Assembly (NCBI RefSeq): GCF_036924745.1
Contig: NZ_JAZHSD010000001.1
Coordinates: 4,588,001 to 4,652,000 of the forward strand
Source of the DNA: Bradyrhizobium sp. AZCC 1693
GTDB lineage: Bacteria; Pseudomonadota; Alphaproteobacteria; Rhizobiales; Xanthobacteraceae
Direction: 5' to 3'
DNA: 64,000 nucleotides
Shown here in pieces: positions 1-8,256 of this stretch; the first letter of the stretch is position 1; each line of letters starts with the position of its first letter. A program made the translations under genes and the position numbers. The notes below the pieces were generated by a model. The model was not told the origin of the DNA. It saw nothing but the letters and a program-made list of their open reading frames with translations, and ran no database searches.

Positions 1-196
1 GCGATCCGCGTCGGACAAGATGTCCGTTGTGGGTCGCTGGCGTGCACATCAATTTCGGCTATGGGTCATTCGCGGCGATGTCGCGCGGCCAGCAAGGTCG
101 GCCATGTATGCTGCCGAAAGCGGAATCAAATTCAGAGCATTAGCCGCTCCGCGACGTACAGACGTGATTCAAGCTCCGAAACCGGATCATCGAATC

Positions 197-298
197 ATGC
201 GCGATGAACTCAGCGACTTCGAATGGATCGCCATCAGGCCAATGCGGCCGAACACGATACGCGGCGTTCGCATCAATCCGAATTTGGCTGCGTGCTAA
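197..298 (+). pseudogene. IS5-family transposase N-terminal remnant
   Basis: The short reading frame from the ATG at 197 begins MRDELSDFEWIAIRP and reaches an RGV, which matches from memory the start of IS5-family (DUF4096-type) transposases. After about 24 residues the similarity stops and a stop codon follows at 296-298. The rest of the transposase is not found downstream, where the serine protease gene begins on the other strand. I therefore call it a decayed fragment, not a gene. The in-frame upstream extension to position 20 has no recognisable features. Terminal inverted repeats were not identified. Confidence 0.5.
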
Positions 299-310
299 CG
301 AGTCCAAGCC

Positions 311-1570
311 CTAGTTCTTTGCCGTCTCTTTCTCCTTCGCCTTGGCCTTGCAGGAAATCAGGAACGTGAACGCCCGCGCATTGCGCGCGATGTCGGCCGT
401 CTTCAACTCGGCCTTGGCATCGGAGATCTGATACGGCACCACGCTGTTATCGAGAAAATCCCGGAGCGCCCCGGTCTTGATGGCGAAATTGATGTTCTCG
501 GGGATGTTGCCCGTTGCCCGCACGAACTTGATGGCGTTCAGCTTTGCCGCGACCACGCCGACCACGCCGCCGCTCGACGCCAATAGCGGCCCGCCGCTAT
601 TGCCGGGTTGAACGGCCGCGCTGATCTGCAGAAAGCGCGTGTCGTTCAGGATGCCGCTGAGCGAGCTTACGATCCCGGTCGTCACCGTGAAATCGGATGT
701 CAGCAGTCCATGAAAGGGATAGCCGATCGCCACCACGCTGTCGCCGGACTGGATCGCCTTGTCCCTGATCCTGGCAACATCCTTGAACGAGCCCGTCGCC
801 TGCAGCAGCGCGAGATCGTTGGTCTCGTCGCTCGACACCAGGCGCAGTTTGGCGGGCGCCTCGCCGGACAGATTGCCCAGGATGTCGCCGACGCAGCCCT
901 GCACGACATGCGCATTGGTCACGAGGTGCCCGTTCGGGCTCACCAGAAAGCCAGTGCCGGTCTGGTCGAACATTCTGTCGGGTTTGGCCGGCGCAGAATC
1001 CGGCGCCGCCGCGGCGGCGACCGGCTTGGCGGCGGGGAGCACCGAGAAATCGCCGGCGCTGGCCACACCGGACTGCTTGGTCTTGGCGACGCAGTTCGCC
1101 AGAATGGGCAGCAGTTGTCCGGTCTGATCGAGGCTGAACTGGAAGAGCTGTCCTTGCGTATAGGCCGTCATCCCCTTCGCCTTTCGGAATTGGGTGATGA
1201 GCGCGGAATTGGCCGGCATCGGCACGCGAACCACCTTGTCGCCGATCGGGACGCCATGGACATTGAACGGTTGCTGTCCATCGAATGTCAGGGTCAGCGG
1301 AAAGGCCTGTCCTGCTGTGAGCGTCCATTGCTCATGCATGAACCCCAGACCCCACCCGCCATTGCCGTCGATCGTCACCATGAAGTAGATGCCGCTGGCG
1401 TATCGGGCGCCTGCTGCACAATGCGAGAAAGATCCGGTCTGATCGTTGGTGTAGGCCCCGCCCTGCCAGTTACCGACGCTGATCGAACCGTAAGGCCCGC
1501 GCGCATCCGCATTCGAACCGGCAAAAATCGTACACAACAAAACTGTGACCGCAGCAGCACGGCATTTCAT
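311..1570 (-). CDS. secreted trypsin-like (S1C/HtrA-type) serine protease
   Basis: The product is 419 residues. The start at 1570 is chosen because a GGGGAA ribosome site lies just upstream and the first 22 residues form a signal peptide (hydrophobic AAAVTVLLCTIFAG, cleavage near ADA). Residues 25-165 form an uncharacterised N-terminal region with Gly/Trp-rich stretches. An Ala/Pro-rich linker at 175-197 leads to a trypsin-like peptidase domain. The catalytic triad is visible as His221 (TNAHVV), Asp252 (NDLALL) and Ser325 (GNSGGPL). No PDZ domain follows, so it is not a full DegP/DegQ. It probably acts in the periplasm or outside the cell; the substrate is unknown. It is transcribed away from the GT87 gene across a 283-bp divergent region. 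Confidence 0.85.
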   Translation of the reverse strand: MKCRAAAVTVLLCTIFAGSNADARGPYGSISVGNWQGGAYTNDQTGSFSHCAAGARYASGIYFMVTIDGNGGWGLGFMHEQWTLTAGQAFPLTLTFDGQQPFNVHGVPIGDKVVRVPMPANSALITQFRKAKGMTAYTQGQLFQFSLDQTGQLLPILANCVAKTKQSGVASAGDFSVLPAAKPVAAAAAPDSAPAKPDRMFDQTGTGFLVSPNGHLVTNAHVVQGCVGDILGNLSGEAPAKLRLVSSDETNDLALLQATGSFKDVARIRDKAIQSGDSVVAIGYPFHGLLTSDFTVTTGIVSSLSGILNDTRFLQISAAVQPGNSGGPLLASSGGVVGVVAAKLNAIKFVRATGNIPENINFAIKTGALRDFLDNSVVPYQISDAKAELKTADIARNARAFTFLISCKAKAKEKETAKN

Positions 1571-1853
1571 AAGTGTATTCCCCACAGACCCAAGGGTGAG
1601 CATATTGATATTTGCAACCGGTGTCCATTTGGAGCGACGCAGGGAAGGCCGAAATATTCTGCCGTGGCAGCGGAAAATCGGCTCGGCGTCGGTTTCATGG
1701 CCGCAAGGACGGTCCAACTGCCGAAGCGCTTTCGTTAAGTTCTTTGCCGGATCATTCGGCACATCGTCTCGATCGTCGTAAGATCGACGCCGATTCGCAT
1801 CCGCCCGCGGCAAAACAGCTCATCGCTTGGCAGAAAAACTGGCAGGACAACGC

Positions 1854-3068
1854 ATGGACTTGGCACACGGCGGAGACAATTTCGGGCAGAGGGACGCACT
1901 GCGTCCACCCGTGGTCGTGCTGATCCCCAGCCTTTTGATGGCATTTTACGTCTGGCTGAATCTGCTCACGACCATTCCATATCCGGGCAAGATCGGGCTC
2001 GACTACAATACCCTCGGCACCGACTGGATGGTGTTCTACGGCGCGATCCGCTCGGTCCTCGATGGCAACGCGCCGCTGATCTTCGATGGCGATCGCTTCA
2101 CCGACTTCCTCAACACGAGTTTTGCCGGATGGCTCTCCAAGCCGCTGGAATTTCGGCCATGGGCCTACCCGCCGAGCTTCCTGCTGATCCTGCTGCCGTT
2201 CGCGCCATTGGGTTTCTTCGGCTCCTATGTGGCGTTTCAGGTCGTGACCGGCGGCCTGCTGGCGCTGGCGCTGCGATCGAGTGCGGCAGCCGCCCTGCCC
2301 TCTGGCGCCCTGCTCGTGGCCGCGTTGATTTGCCCGGCATCGGCCATCAATGCGATCGACGGTCAGGCCGTCTTTCTGGTCGCAGCCCTGATCGTCGGCG
2401 GGTTTGGCCTTCTCGAACGGCGTCCCTATCTCGGCGGATTGGTGCTGGGACTGCTGACGTTCAAACCCCAATTCTGCATCCTGGTCCCGATCGCCTTGAT
2501 CGCCGCCGGGCAGTGGCGCGCGTTTTTGGCGTCGGGCTTGTCCGCGCTGGCCATGATGATCGCGAGCGGATTGATTTTCGGATGGGACCTGTGGATCCGC
2601 TGGTTTCCGCTCATCATCGAGAATCTCGTCAGCCCGAGCGAGAAGTGGATCGAGTTCGGCCGCATGTGGGGGCACAGTGTCTACACCTGCGCAGTTCTGC
2701 TCGGCGCGCCGCAACGGCTGGCGTCGTGGGTTCAACTGCTCGCCACGCTGGGCGCGGCAGCATCCGTCGTCATCGCGTTCCGATCGCGGCTGGGGACGCG
2801 GGAAAAGACGGCGGTCTTTCTGGCCGCCACCGTTCTCGCCGCGCCGCATTCCGGCCCCTATGATGTGACGCTGCTGGTGATCGCAGCGGCGTTCTGGTTG
2901 ATGGCGCGCGCCGCTCCGCTGCCGCTGTGGTGCTGGACGCTGGCGTTCCTGATCTGGCTGATGCCGCTGCTGAGCCCGCCTCTGCTGTTTCCCGTGGCCA
3001 GGATCGCCCCGCTGTTTCCCGTGCTGCTGATTGTGCTGTTGCTCCGTCCGCGGTCAGAGCGCATCTAG
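1854..3068 (+). CDS. GT87/DUF2029-type membrane glycosyltransferase
   Basis: This is a polytopic membrane protein of 404 residues with about ten hydrophobic segments. It matches the DUF2029/GT87 family, whose characterised members are polyprenyl-phosphate-sugar dependent (GT-C fold) mannosyltransferases. The family-like features are the early periplasmic loop with DYNTLGTDWMVFY, containing acidic residues, and the later RPWAYPPSFLL segment. ATG 1854 is preferred over ATG 1827 because an AGGA lies about 8 bases upstream and the first membrane span follows closely. No other cell-envelope gene is adjacent, so the acceptor and sugar are unknown. It converges on the TRAP operon with a strong hairpin between them. 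Confidence 0.75.
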   Translation: MDLAHGGDNFGQRDALRPPVVVLIPSLLMAFYVWLNLLTTIPYPGKIGLDYNTLGTDWMVFYGAIRSVLDGNAPLIFDGDRFTDFLNTSFAGWLSKPLEFRPWAYPPSFLLILLPFAPLGFFGSYVAFQVVTGGLLALALRSSAAAALPSGALLVAALICPASAINAIDGQAVFLVAALIVGGFGLLERRPYLGGLVLGLLTFKPQFCILVPIALIAAGQWRAFLASGLSALAMMIASGLIFGWDLWIRWFPLIIENLVSPSEKWIEFGRMWGHSVYTCAVLLGAPQRLASWVQLLATLGAAASVVIAFRSRLGTREKTAVFLAATVLAAPHSGPYDVTLLVIAAAFWLMARAAPLPLWCWTLAFLIWLMPLLSPPLLFPVARIAPLFPVLLIVLLLRPRSERI

Positions 3069-3095
3069 CCGCGCGGCGATGGTCTGCGGCAAGTC

Positions 3096-3124
3096 GGCCG
3101 AAGGACGAAGTGTTCACTTCGGCC
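3096..3124. terminator. convergent hairpin between GT87 gene and dctM
   Basis: Eight-base perfect arms, GGCCGAAG (3096-3103) and CTTCGGCC (3117-3124), enclose an inner palindrome CGAAGTG-TT-CACTTCG. The structure overlaps the dctM stop codon and follows the GT87 stop. There is no obvious T-tract, so its role as a bidirectional transcription terminator is inferred from position. Confidence 0.4.
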
Positions 3125-4439
3125 CAACAGCAGCGCCCATCAGGTGATCAGGCAGCCATGTGGCGATACTTGGAAAGATTGACAGGATGATGATCGCGAC
3201 AATCATCATCATGACATAGGGCACGGAGCCCCACAGCACCGTCTTGGTGGGCACGTCCGGCGCTATGGCGTTGACCACGAACAGGTTCAGCCCGACCGGC
3301 GGGGTTATGAGCCCGATTTCCATATTGATGGTCACGATGACGCCGAACCAGACCGGGTCGAAACCGGCGGCCGTAATAATCGGCAACAGGATCGGTGCGG
3401 TCATCAGGATGATTCCGGCGGGGGGAATGAAGCAGCCGCATACCAGCAAGAAGACGTTGATGAGTCCCATCAGCACCCAGCGATTGAGCTGCGCGTCGGC
3501 AATGGCCTGCGCCAGCGTCTGGGTGATGTAGAGCGAAGTCAGCATGTAGCCGAACAGCACGGCGGTCGCGATAATCATCAGGATCATCACCGACTCGCGC
3601 GTGGTCGAGCGCAGTATCTGCCACCAGGCCGTCGGACTCCACATCCGGTAGATTACTATCGCCAGGACGACGCACAGCGCGGCGCCGACGCCTGCCGCTT
3701 CCGACGGCGTCGCAATGCCGCCGTACAGCACGTACATCACCCCGAAAACGATCGCCAGGAAGGGCGCTACTTTCGGAATCGATTCAAGCTTCTCGCGCCA
3801 GGTGAAACGGAATCCCGCCTCGTAGGCACGGAAGCCCTTGTACCAAATGTAGGCCAGCGTCCACAGCATGAAGAGGCCGGTCAGCAACAAGCCCGGCAGC
3901 ACCCCGGCCAGGAACAAACGGCCGATGGAGGTCTCGGTCGCAATGCCGTAAAGGATGAAGGTGATCGACGGCGGGATCAGGATGCCGAGCGTGCCACCGG
4001 CGCAGATCGACCCGGTTGCCACTTCGTCCGGGTAACCACGCGCGCGCATTTCCGGTATGCCCATCTTGCCAATGGCGGCGCAGGTTGCCGGCGAGGAGCC
4101 GGTCAGCGCCGCGAACAGCGCGCAAGCGCCGATATTGGAAATCACCAGCCCGCCGGGCACCCGGTAAAGCCAGCGATCGAGCGCGATATAGAGATCCTTC
4201 CCGGCCGGCGACGAGCCGATCGCCGCCCCCATCATGATGAACATCGGAATCGAGACGAGCGTAAAATCATTCAAGCCCGAATAGAGCGTCTCCGCCGCAA
4301 CCCGCAGCGAATCGGTGCCCTGGAACAGCACAAGGAACGCAACGCCAACGGCGCCGAGCCCGAAAGCGACCGGCGCGCCGGTCAGTAGCACCAGCACCGT
4401 GGTGACGAGCACGAGAACACCTTGAGCAGCCGGGCTCAT
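3114..4439 (-). CDS. dctM: TRAP transporter large permease (DctM family)
   Basis: The product is a 441-residue, very hydrophobic protein with about 12 membrane segments, the normal length for DctM. Family features include an N-terminal GAPVAFGLG segment, the GSSPATCAAIG loop and a PPAGIILMTAPIL segment. DctM forms the ion-coupled translocation channel of tripartite ATP-independent periplasmic transporters. Its start overlaps the stop of dctQ by four bases (ATGA-type), so translation is coupled. With dctQ and dctP it makes a complete dctP-dctQ-dctM operon. The substrate cannot be read from the permease; most characterised family members carry organic acids. Confidence 0.92.
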   Translation of the reverse strand: MSPAAQGVLVLVTTVLVLLTGAPVAFGLGAVGVAFLVLFQGTDSLRVAAETLYSGLNDFTLVSIPMFIMMGAAIGSSPAGKDLYIALDRWLYRVPGGLVISNIGACALFAALTGSSPATCAAIGKMGIPEMRARGYPDEVATGSICAGGTLGILIPPSITFILYGIATETSIGRLFLAGVLPGLLLTGLFMLWTLAYIWYKGFRAYEAGFRFTWREKLESIPKVAPFLAIVFGVMYVLYGGIATPSEAAGVGAALCVVLAIVIYRMWSPTAWWQILRSTTRESVMILMIIATAVLFGYMLTSLYITQTLAQAIADAQLNRWVLMGLINVFLLVCGCFIPPAGIILMTAPILLPIITAAGFDPVWFGVIVTINMEIGLITPPVGLNLFVVNAIAPDVPTKTVLWGSVPYVMMMIVAIIILSIFPSIATWLPDHLMGAAVGPK

Positions 4440-5011
4440 ATGCCGACTCCCGGAATGTTCACATCGGTCCCGCTCTCAGGCAAGCTTGCGTCGACGGAGC
4501 GCTCCTTAACCTCGATGCCGAACGGCGGCTCGCGGCCGGTGAGCAGATTGAGCAGATCGGCGACATACTGCAGCGTGAGAATCCCCAAGCCCACCGGCAT
4601 GGCACCGTAGGGAATCCACAGCCGCGCTCGCCACATGGTGTCGGACACCCAGCGGCCCTCGTAGGCCTCATACCAGAATTGAAAGGTGAGCACGGTCATT
4701 AACAGGCAAAAGCCCAGCGAGACCGTGATAGCGCAAATGGCGAGCCAGTAGCGCGCGCGCTCGCCGACATAGATCGGCAGCACATCCACGTTCACGTGGC
4801 CCTTGGTCAGCAGCACGTAGGGCGCGCCGATGAAGGTAGCCGCAATCAGGCTGTAGGTGACGAAATCGGTCTGCCAGATCGTGTTCTGATTGAGAACATA
4901 ACGGATGAACACCATCTGACAGACAATGATCACCGCGACCGCCGTCAATGCCGCCGCGAAAATCCCGCAGGCTTGCGATATCAGCGTTACAAGTCGATTG
5001 AGAATGTTCAT
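4436..5011 (-). CDS. dctQ: TRAP transporter small permease (DctQ family)
   Basis: The 191-residue protein has four predicted membrane helices (near residues 15-35, 45-65, 88-108 and 130-150), matching the DctQ small subunit that binds the large permease. The conserved pattern of a Trp-rich cytoplasmic region (FWYEAYEGRWVSDTMW) is present. The C-terminal tail of about 30 residues is polar and rich in acidic residues. It lies 70 bases downstream of dctP and overlaps dctM by four bases, so the three genes form one transport operon. Confidence 0.88.
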   Translation of the reverse strand: MNILNRLVTLISQACGIFAAALTAVAVIIVCQMVFIRYVLNQNTIWQTDFVTYSLIAATFIGAPYVLLTKGHVNVDVLPIYVGERARYWLAICAITVSLGFCLLMTVLTFQFWYEAYEGRWVSDTMWRARLWIPYGAMPVGLGILTLQYVADLLNLLTGREPPFGIEVKERSVDASLPESGTDVNIPGVGI

Positions 5012-5042
5012 CCGTCCCCCCGCTCCCGTGAGCGCAAGAGAT

Positions 5043-5059
5043 CGGCCGGCGAACGGCCG
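5043..5059 (-). other. intercistronic stem-loop between dctP and dctQ
   Basis: Six-base arms CGGCCG flank a five-base loop in the 70-base dctP-dctQ gap, with extra GC-rich pairing possible outside. A hairpin here could protect the upstream receptor mRNA and raise DctP levels relative to the permeases, as seen in other binding-protein transport operons. This role is inferred from position. Confidence 0.3.
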
Positions 5060-5081
5060 GCCGGTCCTTATCGAAGGAGCC

Positions 5082-6077
5082 TTACTTGACTGCCAACGCC
5101 TCGTCGATCAGCTTCTTGCCGTCGGGCACTTCCTTGCCGAACTCGGCGTAGGAGCTTTTTTGTGCCACGTCGAGCCACGCCTGGTACTCAGCCGCCGACA
5201 GGGTCACGACTTCGACCTTGTTGTCCTGGAAGGTCTTGACCATCTTTTCGTCGAGACCCTTGCTCTCCTTCGCGAAATATTCTTCCGACTTCTTGCCGGC
5301 CTTGAGCAGAACGTCCTGTTGCTGCTTGTTGAGCTTGTCGAATGCCTTCTTCGACATCAGCACCGGCTCGTACATGAACCACAGCGCATTTTCGCCCGGA
5401 GCGGTGATGCACTTGACCTGCTCGTAGATGCGGAACGAGACGAAACTGCCGGTCGAGGTATCGGTAGCCTCCGCGACGCCCGTCTGCAGCGCGTTATAGA
5501 CTTCGTTCGACGGAATCGAGACGATCGAGGCACCTGCGGCCTGCCACATCGCCGCGAAGGTCGGGCCGGCGGAGCGGATCTTCACACCCTTGATGTCTTC
5601 CGGCTTGCGGATGCAGCCTTTCTTGGAGGCCACGGCGCCGGCGAGCCAGGCGTCGGCAAGCACGATGACGCCAGCCTTCTCGATCTTGGCCTTGATGTCC
5701 TTCATGAACGGCGAGTTCGCCAGGCGCGCGGCGCGGTCATGGCTGCGCACGAGGCCCGGCATCAGAGTGGCACCAAAGTCACGCACCTTGCCGCTGGCGT
5801 AATCAAGCGGGAATGACGAGATGTCGAGTTGGCCGTTGACCATGGCGTTCCACTGGTCGTTCGGCTTGAATAGCGAGGCGCCCGGGTAGACCTGGATCTC
5901 GAGGCCGACATTGGCGGCCTTGGCTTCCTTGGCGATGATCTGCACCATCTCGTCACGCGGATCGCCCTTGCCGCCCGGAAACTGGTGAGAGGCTTTCAGT
6001 GTCACTTGCGCGTGAGCCGGCGCCGACAGCAGGATCGCCGTAGCCGTAGCGAACAATATCGTCGAGACTTTCTTCAT
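5082..6077 (-). CDS. dctP: TRAP transporter periplasmic substrate-binding protein (DctP family)
   Basis: The product is 331 residues. The start at 6077 has an AGGAG ribosome site and gives a clear signal peptide ending AHA-Q at residue 23. The mature protein follows the DctP fold. The segment GVKIRSAGP holds the conserved arginine that pairs with the substrate carboxylate in characterised DctP/SiaP receptors. The following region, with NEVYNALQTGVAEATD, is also typical. It captures substrate in the periplasm and delivers it to DctQM encoded just downstream. A 239-bp gap upstream separates it from the TPR gene and should contain the operon promoter. The ligand is unknown; an organic acid is likely from the family. 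Confidence 0.9.
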   Translation of the reverse strand: MKKVSTILFATATAILLSAPAHAQVTLKASHQFPGGKGDPRDEMVQIIAKEAKAANVGLEIQVYPGASLFKPNDQWNAMVNGQLDISSFPLDYASGKVRDFGATLMPGLVRSHDRAARLANSPFMKDIKAKIEKAGVIVLADAWLAGAVASKKGCIRKPEDIKGVKIRSAGPTFAAMWQAAGASIVSIPSNEVYNALQTGVAEATDTSTGSFVSFRIYEQVKCITAPGENALWFMYEPVLMSKKAFDKLNKQQQDVLLKAGKKSEEYFAKESKGLDEKMVKTFQDNKVEVVTLSAAEYQAWLDVAQKSSYAEFGKEVPDGKKLIDEALAVK

Positions 6078-6316
6078 CTTGCGTTGCTCCTCCACAGAGT
6101 CTTTTCGGGCAGCGAGTGCGCCGCCGCGCTTGGTCGATCGAACAATAGCCAAAAATCGCCCGTTGCGCCCAATTTTACCATAGCCACGCGTGCGGCATAG
6201 CGCCATAGAGTCCCGCGCGCCGACATGGCGGGCCCGCCGCACGGGGTGCGAGCGAAGGCGGGCGCTGAGAGAGGGAGTGGATTCGAACGAGCCTCTTTCC
6301 GAACCAAGCTGGCTGA

Positions 6317-7186
6317 TCAATCGCTGGTTCGCACGCCATAGCGCGTGAAGTCGTCGTCGATTCCAGCCTGGATGGTCCTTGCCGCTGAAATATCGGCATC
6401 GCCGCCAGCCTTGTCGCCGTTCTTGAGCCTGGCGAGTCCGCGCCCATAGAGCGCACTCGCCAGCTTCGGATCGACACGCAGCGCGGAACTGAAATCATCG
6501 ATCGCCGCGTCAGCTTGTCCCATCTTCAGGTGGATCAGTCCACGCGAGTCATGCGTGGCGGCGTCGTTGGGCCACGACTGAAGCACCTTGCTGCAGTCTT
6601 CAAGCGCCGCCTGCAACGCGCCGAGAATGGCCCGGGTCCAGCAGCGGCCGCTCCACGCGGCTTCCAGATTGGGCTCGAGGCGAATGGCCTCGTCGTAGTC
6701 CCGCGCCGCGCGATCGTATTCGTTCTTTTTCAGGTAGACTCCGGCACGGTTGACGAAAGCCCTGCCGTAGTTCGGATTGAGCTTGATCGCCTCATCGAGA
6801 GATTTGAGGGCGATGTCGTATTCGCCTTTTCTCAAGTAAGCCGCACCGCGGTTGTTGAGGGGCTTGGCGTTGGTTGGATCCAGCCTGATCGATTGATCGA
6901 AATCGGGGATGGCGCGGTCGAAGTCTCCCTTTGCCGTATGGGCGTTGCCACGATTGTTATAGGCAACGGCAAGCGCCGTCGTTGTACCCTGACCGGAATC
7001 GATCAGCGCCGTGCAACCACTGATCCGGGCCGCAAGCGAGATGCGATCCGAGCCGTTGCACAGCTCGATGTTCCCGAGATAGTCGCTCTTCCCTGGGCTC
7101 TGCGCGGCAGCCAGCGACCCGAGCAGCAGCAAGGCCAGAATAGGCGTTGCGCCGTGAACGACGGGTCCGCTTGCACGAAATTTCAT
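6317..7186 (-). CDS. secreted tetratricopeptide repeat protein
   Basis: The product is 289 residues. Start 7186 is chosen for its GGAAGG ribosome site and a signal peptide (ILALLLLGSLAAAQ). Five to six TPR units follow from about residue 75, with repeated patterns such as YNNRGNAHTAKGDFDRAI and IRLDPTNA. TPR arrays hold protein partners together; there is no catalytic domain. The last repeats resemble the TPR tail of the pseudo-caspase encoded at 43282-44748, including the phrase ALYGRGLA.KNG, so the two probably share ancestry. The gene lies 120 bases downstream of the FecR gene on the same strand and could be co-transcribed with it. Confidence 0.8.
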   Translation of the reverse strand: MKFRASGPVVHGATPILALLLLGSLAAAQSPGKSDYLGNIELCNGSDRISLAARISGCTALIDSGQGTTTALAVAYNNRGNAHTAKGDFDRAIPDFDQSIRLDPTNAKPLNNRGAAYLRKGEYDIALKSLDEAIKLNPNYGRAFVNRAGVYLKKNEYDRAARDYDEAIRLEPNLEAAWSGRCWTRAILGALQAALEDCSKVLQSWPNDAATHDSRGLIHLKMGQADAAIDDFSSALRVDPKLASALYGRGLARLKNGDKAGGDADISAARTIQAGIDDDFTRYGVRTSD

Positions 7187-7306
7187 ATCCGGCCTTCCGA
7201 TTCTGCCGCCAGGGAAGAAGCGGCCGTCGACTCGAACGCTCCACGCCCGGACGTCGTCTGGCTGACAAGTTGCGGGCATCGGGAACGGCTTGCGCCCTAC
7301 AACGGC

Positions 7307-7963
7307 CTAGCACCCTCGACAGATGTTCAGGTTCGACTTGGGAAGAGCCCTTTGTTCGGGTTGCTGCGCCGCCGGCGCCCCCGGCTTTCTCGCGACACTG
7401 CTTTTACCCTCTTCAATGAGCGTGGAAAATCTGACTGTCCCGTCATCAGAAATTTCGACGCGTGGCGTGGTGCCTCGAATGCCCATCGTCGCAACCGGGG
7501 TGTCGACCTTCATGTCGCCGGTCTTCGCGACCTTGCCCGCGACAAAGGTGAAGGTTCCCTTGGTTAGATTGAACAAGGATGCGTTGGACGTACTATTTGG
7601 ATCGAACACGAACTCGTTCAAAACCATGCGCGCGTTGTTCGACAGGTTGAAGGACGTGCCGTCGGTGAAGTTGATACCGACCTTGCCGTCGGCGCCGGTT
7701 GCAACGGCATCGCCCTGATAGACGAGATCACCTACCTTCGCCTGAGCAGCCTGACCTGTGGTACTCGCCTGAACGACCACCGCACTCGCGCGTTCAAGCG
7801 TGACCGAACCGGTGGCGACGACGACCTTTCCAATTGGTTTTGATGCGAGATCCTGAACGGCGGGCTTGGCGATATCGCGTTGCGCGTGAGCCGGTCCGGC
7901 GAGAATCCCGGCTGCCGCCAGAACGAAGCCTGTCACCAATACGACCATCGCATGCGTGCACAT
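7307..7963 (-). CDS. stand-alone secreted FecR-domain protein
   Basis: The product is 218 residues, with a signal peptide (residues 1-28, ending AHAQ). A FecR domain follows at about 43-165, recognisable by IGKVVVATGSVTLER, the KVGDLVYQGDAV turn and the NLSNNARMVLNEF and LTKGTFTFVAGKVAKTG strands. It ends with DTPVATMGIRGTTPRVEI, typical of this branch. The C-terminus holds a Lys/Pro-rich stretch and two cysteines close together. No sigma factor or TonB receptor gene is nearby, so classical iron signalling is unlikely. The gene is divergent from a VCBS-protein gene whose own N-terminus carries only the first strands of a FecR domain. The ribosome site is a G6 run. Confidence 0.8.
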   Translation of the reverse strand: MCTHAMVVLVTGFVLAAAGILAGPAHAQRDIAKPAVQDLASKPIGKVVVATGSVTLERASAVVVQASTTGQAAQAKVGDLVYQGDAVATGADGKVGINFTDGTSFNLSNNARMVLNEFVFDPNSTSNASLFNLTKGTFTFVAGKVAKTGDMKVDTPVATMGIRGTTPRVEISDDGTVRFSTLIEEGKSSVARKPGAPAAQQPEQRALPKSNLNICRGC

Positions 7964-8256
7964 GATCCCCCCTTTCTCGAGAAGATCTTGTCCGAGAGAT
8001 CGCTCGCGGGCTCTTTGAACCATCGGCCGCGGCGACATTAGCCGATATCGGGGGAAGGCATCATCTGCCATCCGTTCAAAAGGATTACTCCCTTTGAGCC
8101 TAAAGCCTAACGCCCATGGATTGGGGTAATTTGAATCAGGAGGTCTCGGCGGCCAGCCTTTCGGCTGGCCGCGCCGGGATAGCTTGACCTCATGGGCTGG
8201 GCAAAGCCAGACCACGACAATTTGCACGAGGTAAGTGGCAGGCGGGGGTTACAGCC
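7964..8256. promoter_or_regulatory. divergent control region, FecR gene / VCBS gene 1
   Basis: This 293-bp gap separates two divergent starts. Its right half (from about 8075) is repeated upstream of the second VCBS gene (11635-11817), with conserved blocks including GCCTAAAGCCTAACGCCCAT and GGGCTGGGCAAAGCCAGACC. Such conservation in a non-coding leader after duplication suggests shared promoter or 5' UTR elements. I could not assign -35/-10 boxes. Confidence 0.4.
8075..8098. promoter_or_regulatory. inverted repeat upstream of VCBS gene 1
   Basis: An imperfect palindrome (TTCAAAAGG ... CCTTTGAG) lies at the left edge of the duplicated segment. Its counterpart at 11635-11659 has perfect eight-base arms CTCAAAAG and CTTTTGAG with a nine-base loop. 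It could be an operator or a terminator; it marks the point where similarity between the two copies starts. Confidence 0.35.

Noticed and set aside
597..1738. Long reading frames on both strands inside the serine protease gene
   Set aside because: They overlap the protease, have no recognised motifs and reflect high-GC codon bias giving open alternative frames.
7307..7963. FecR-type anti-sigma signalling system
   Set aside because: No ECF sigma factor or TonB-dependent receptor gene lies nearby and the protein has an export signal, so it is treated as an exported FecR-fold protein.
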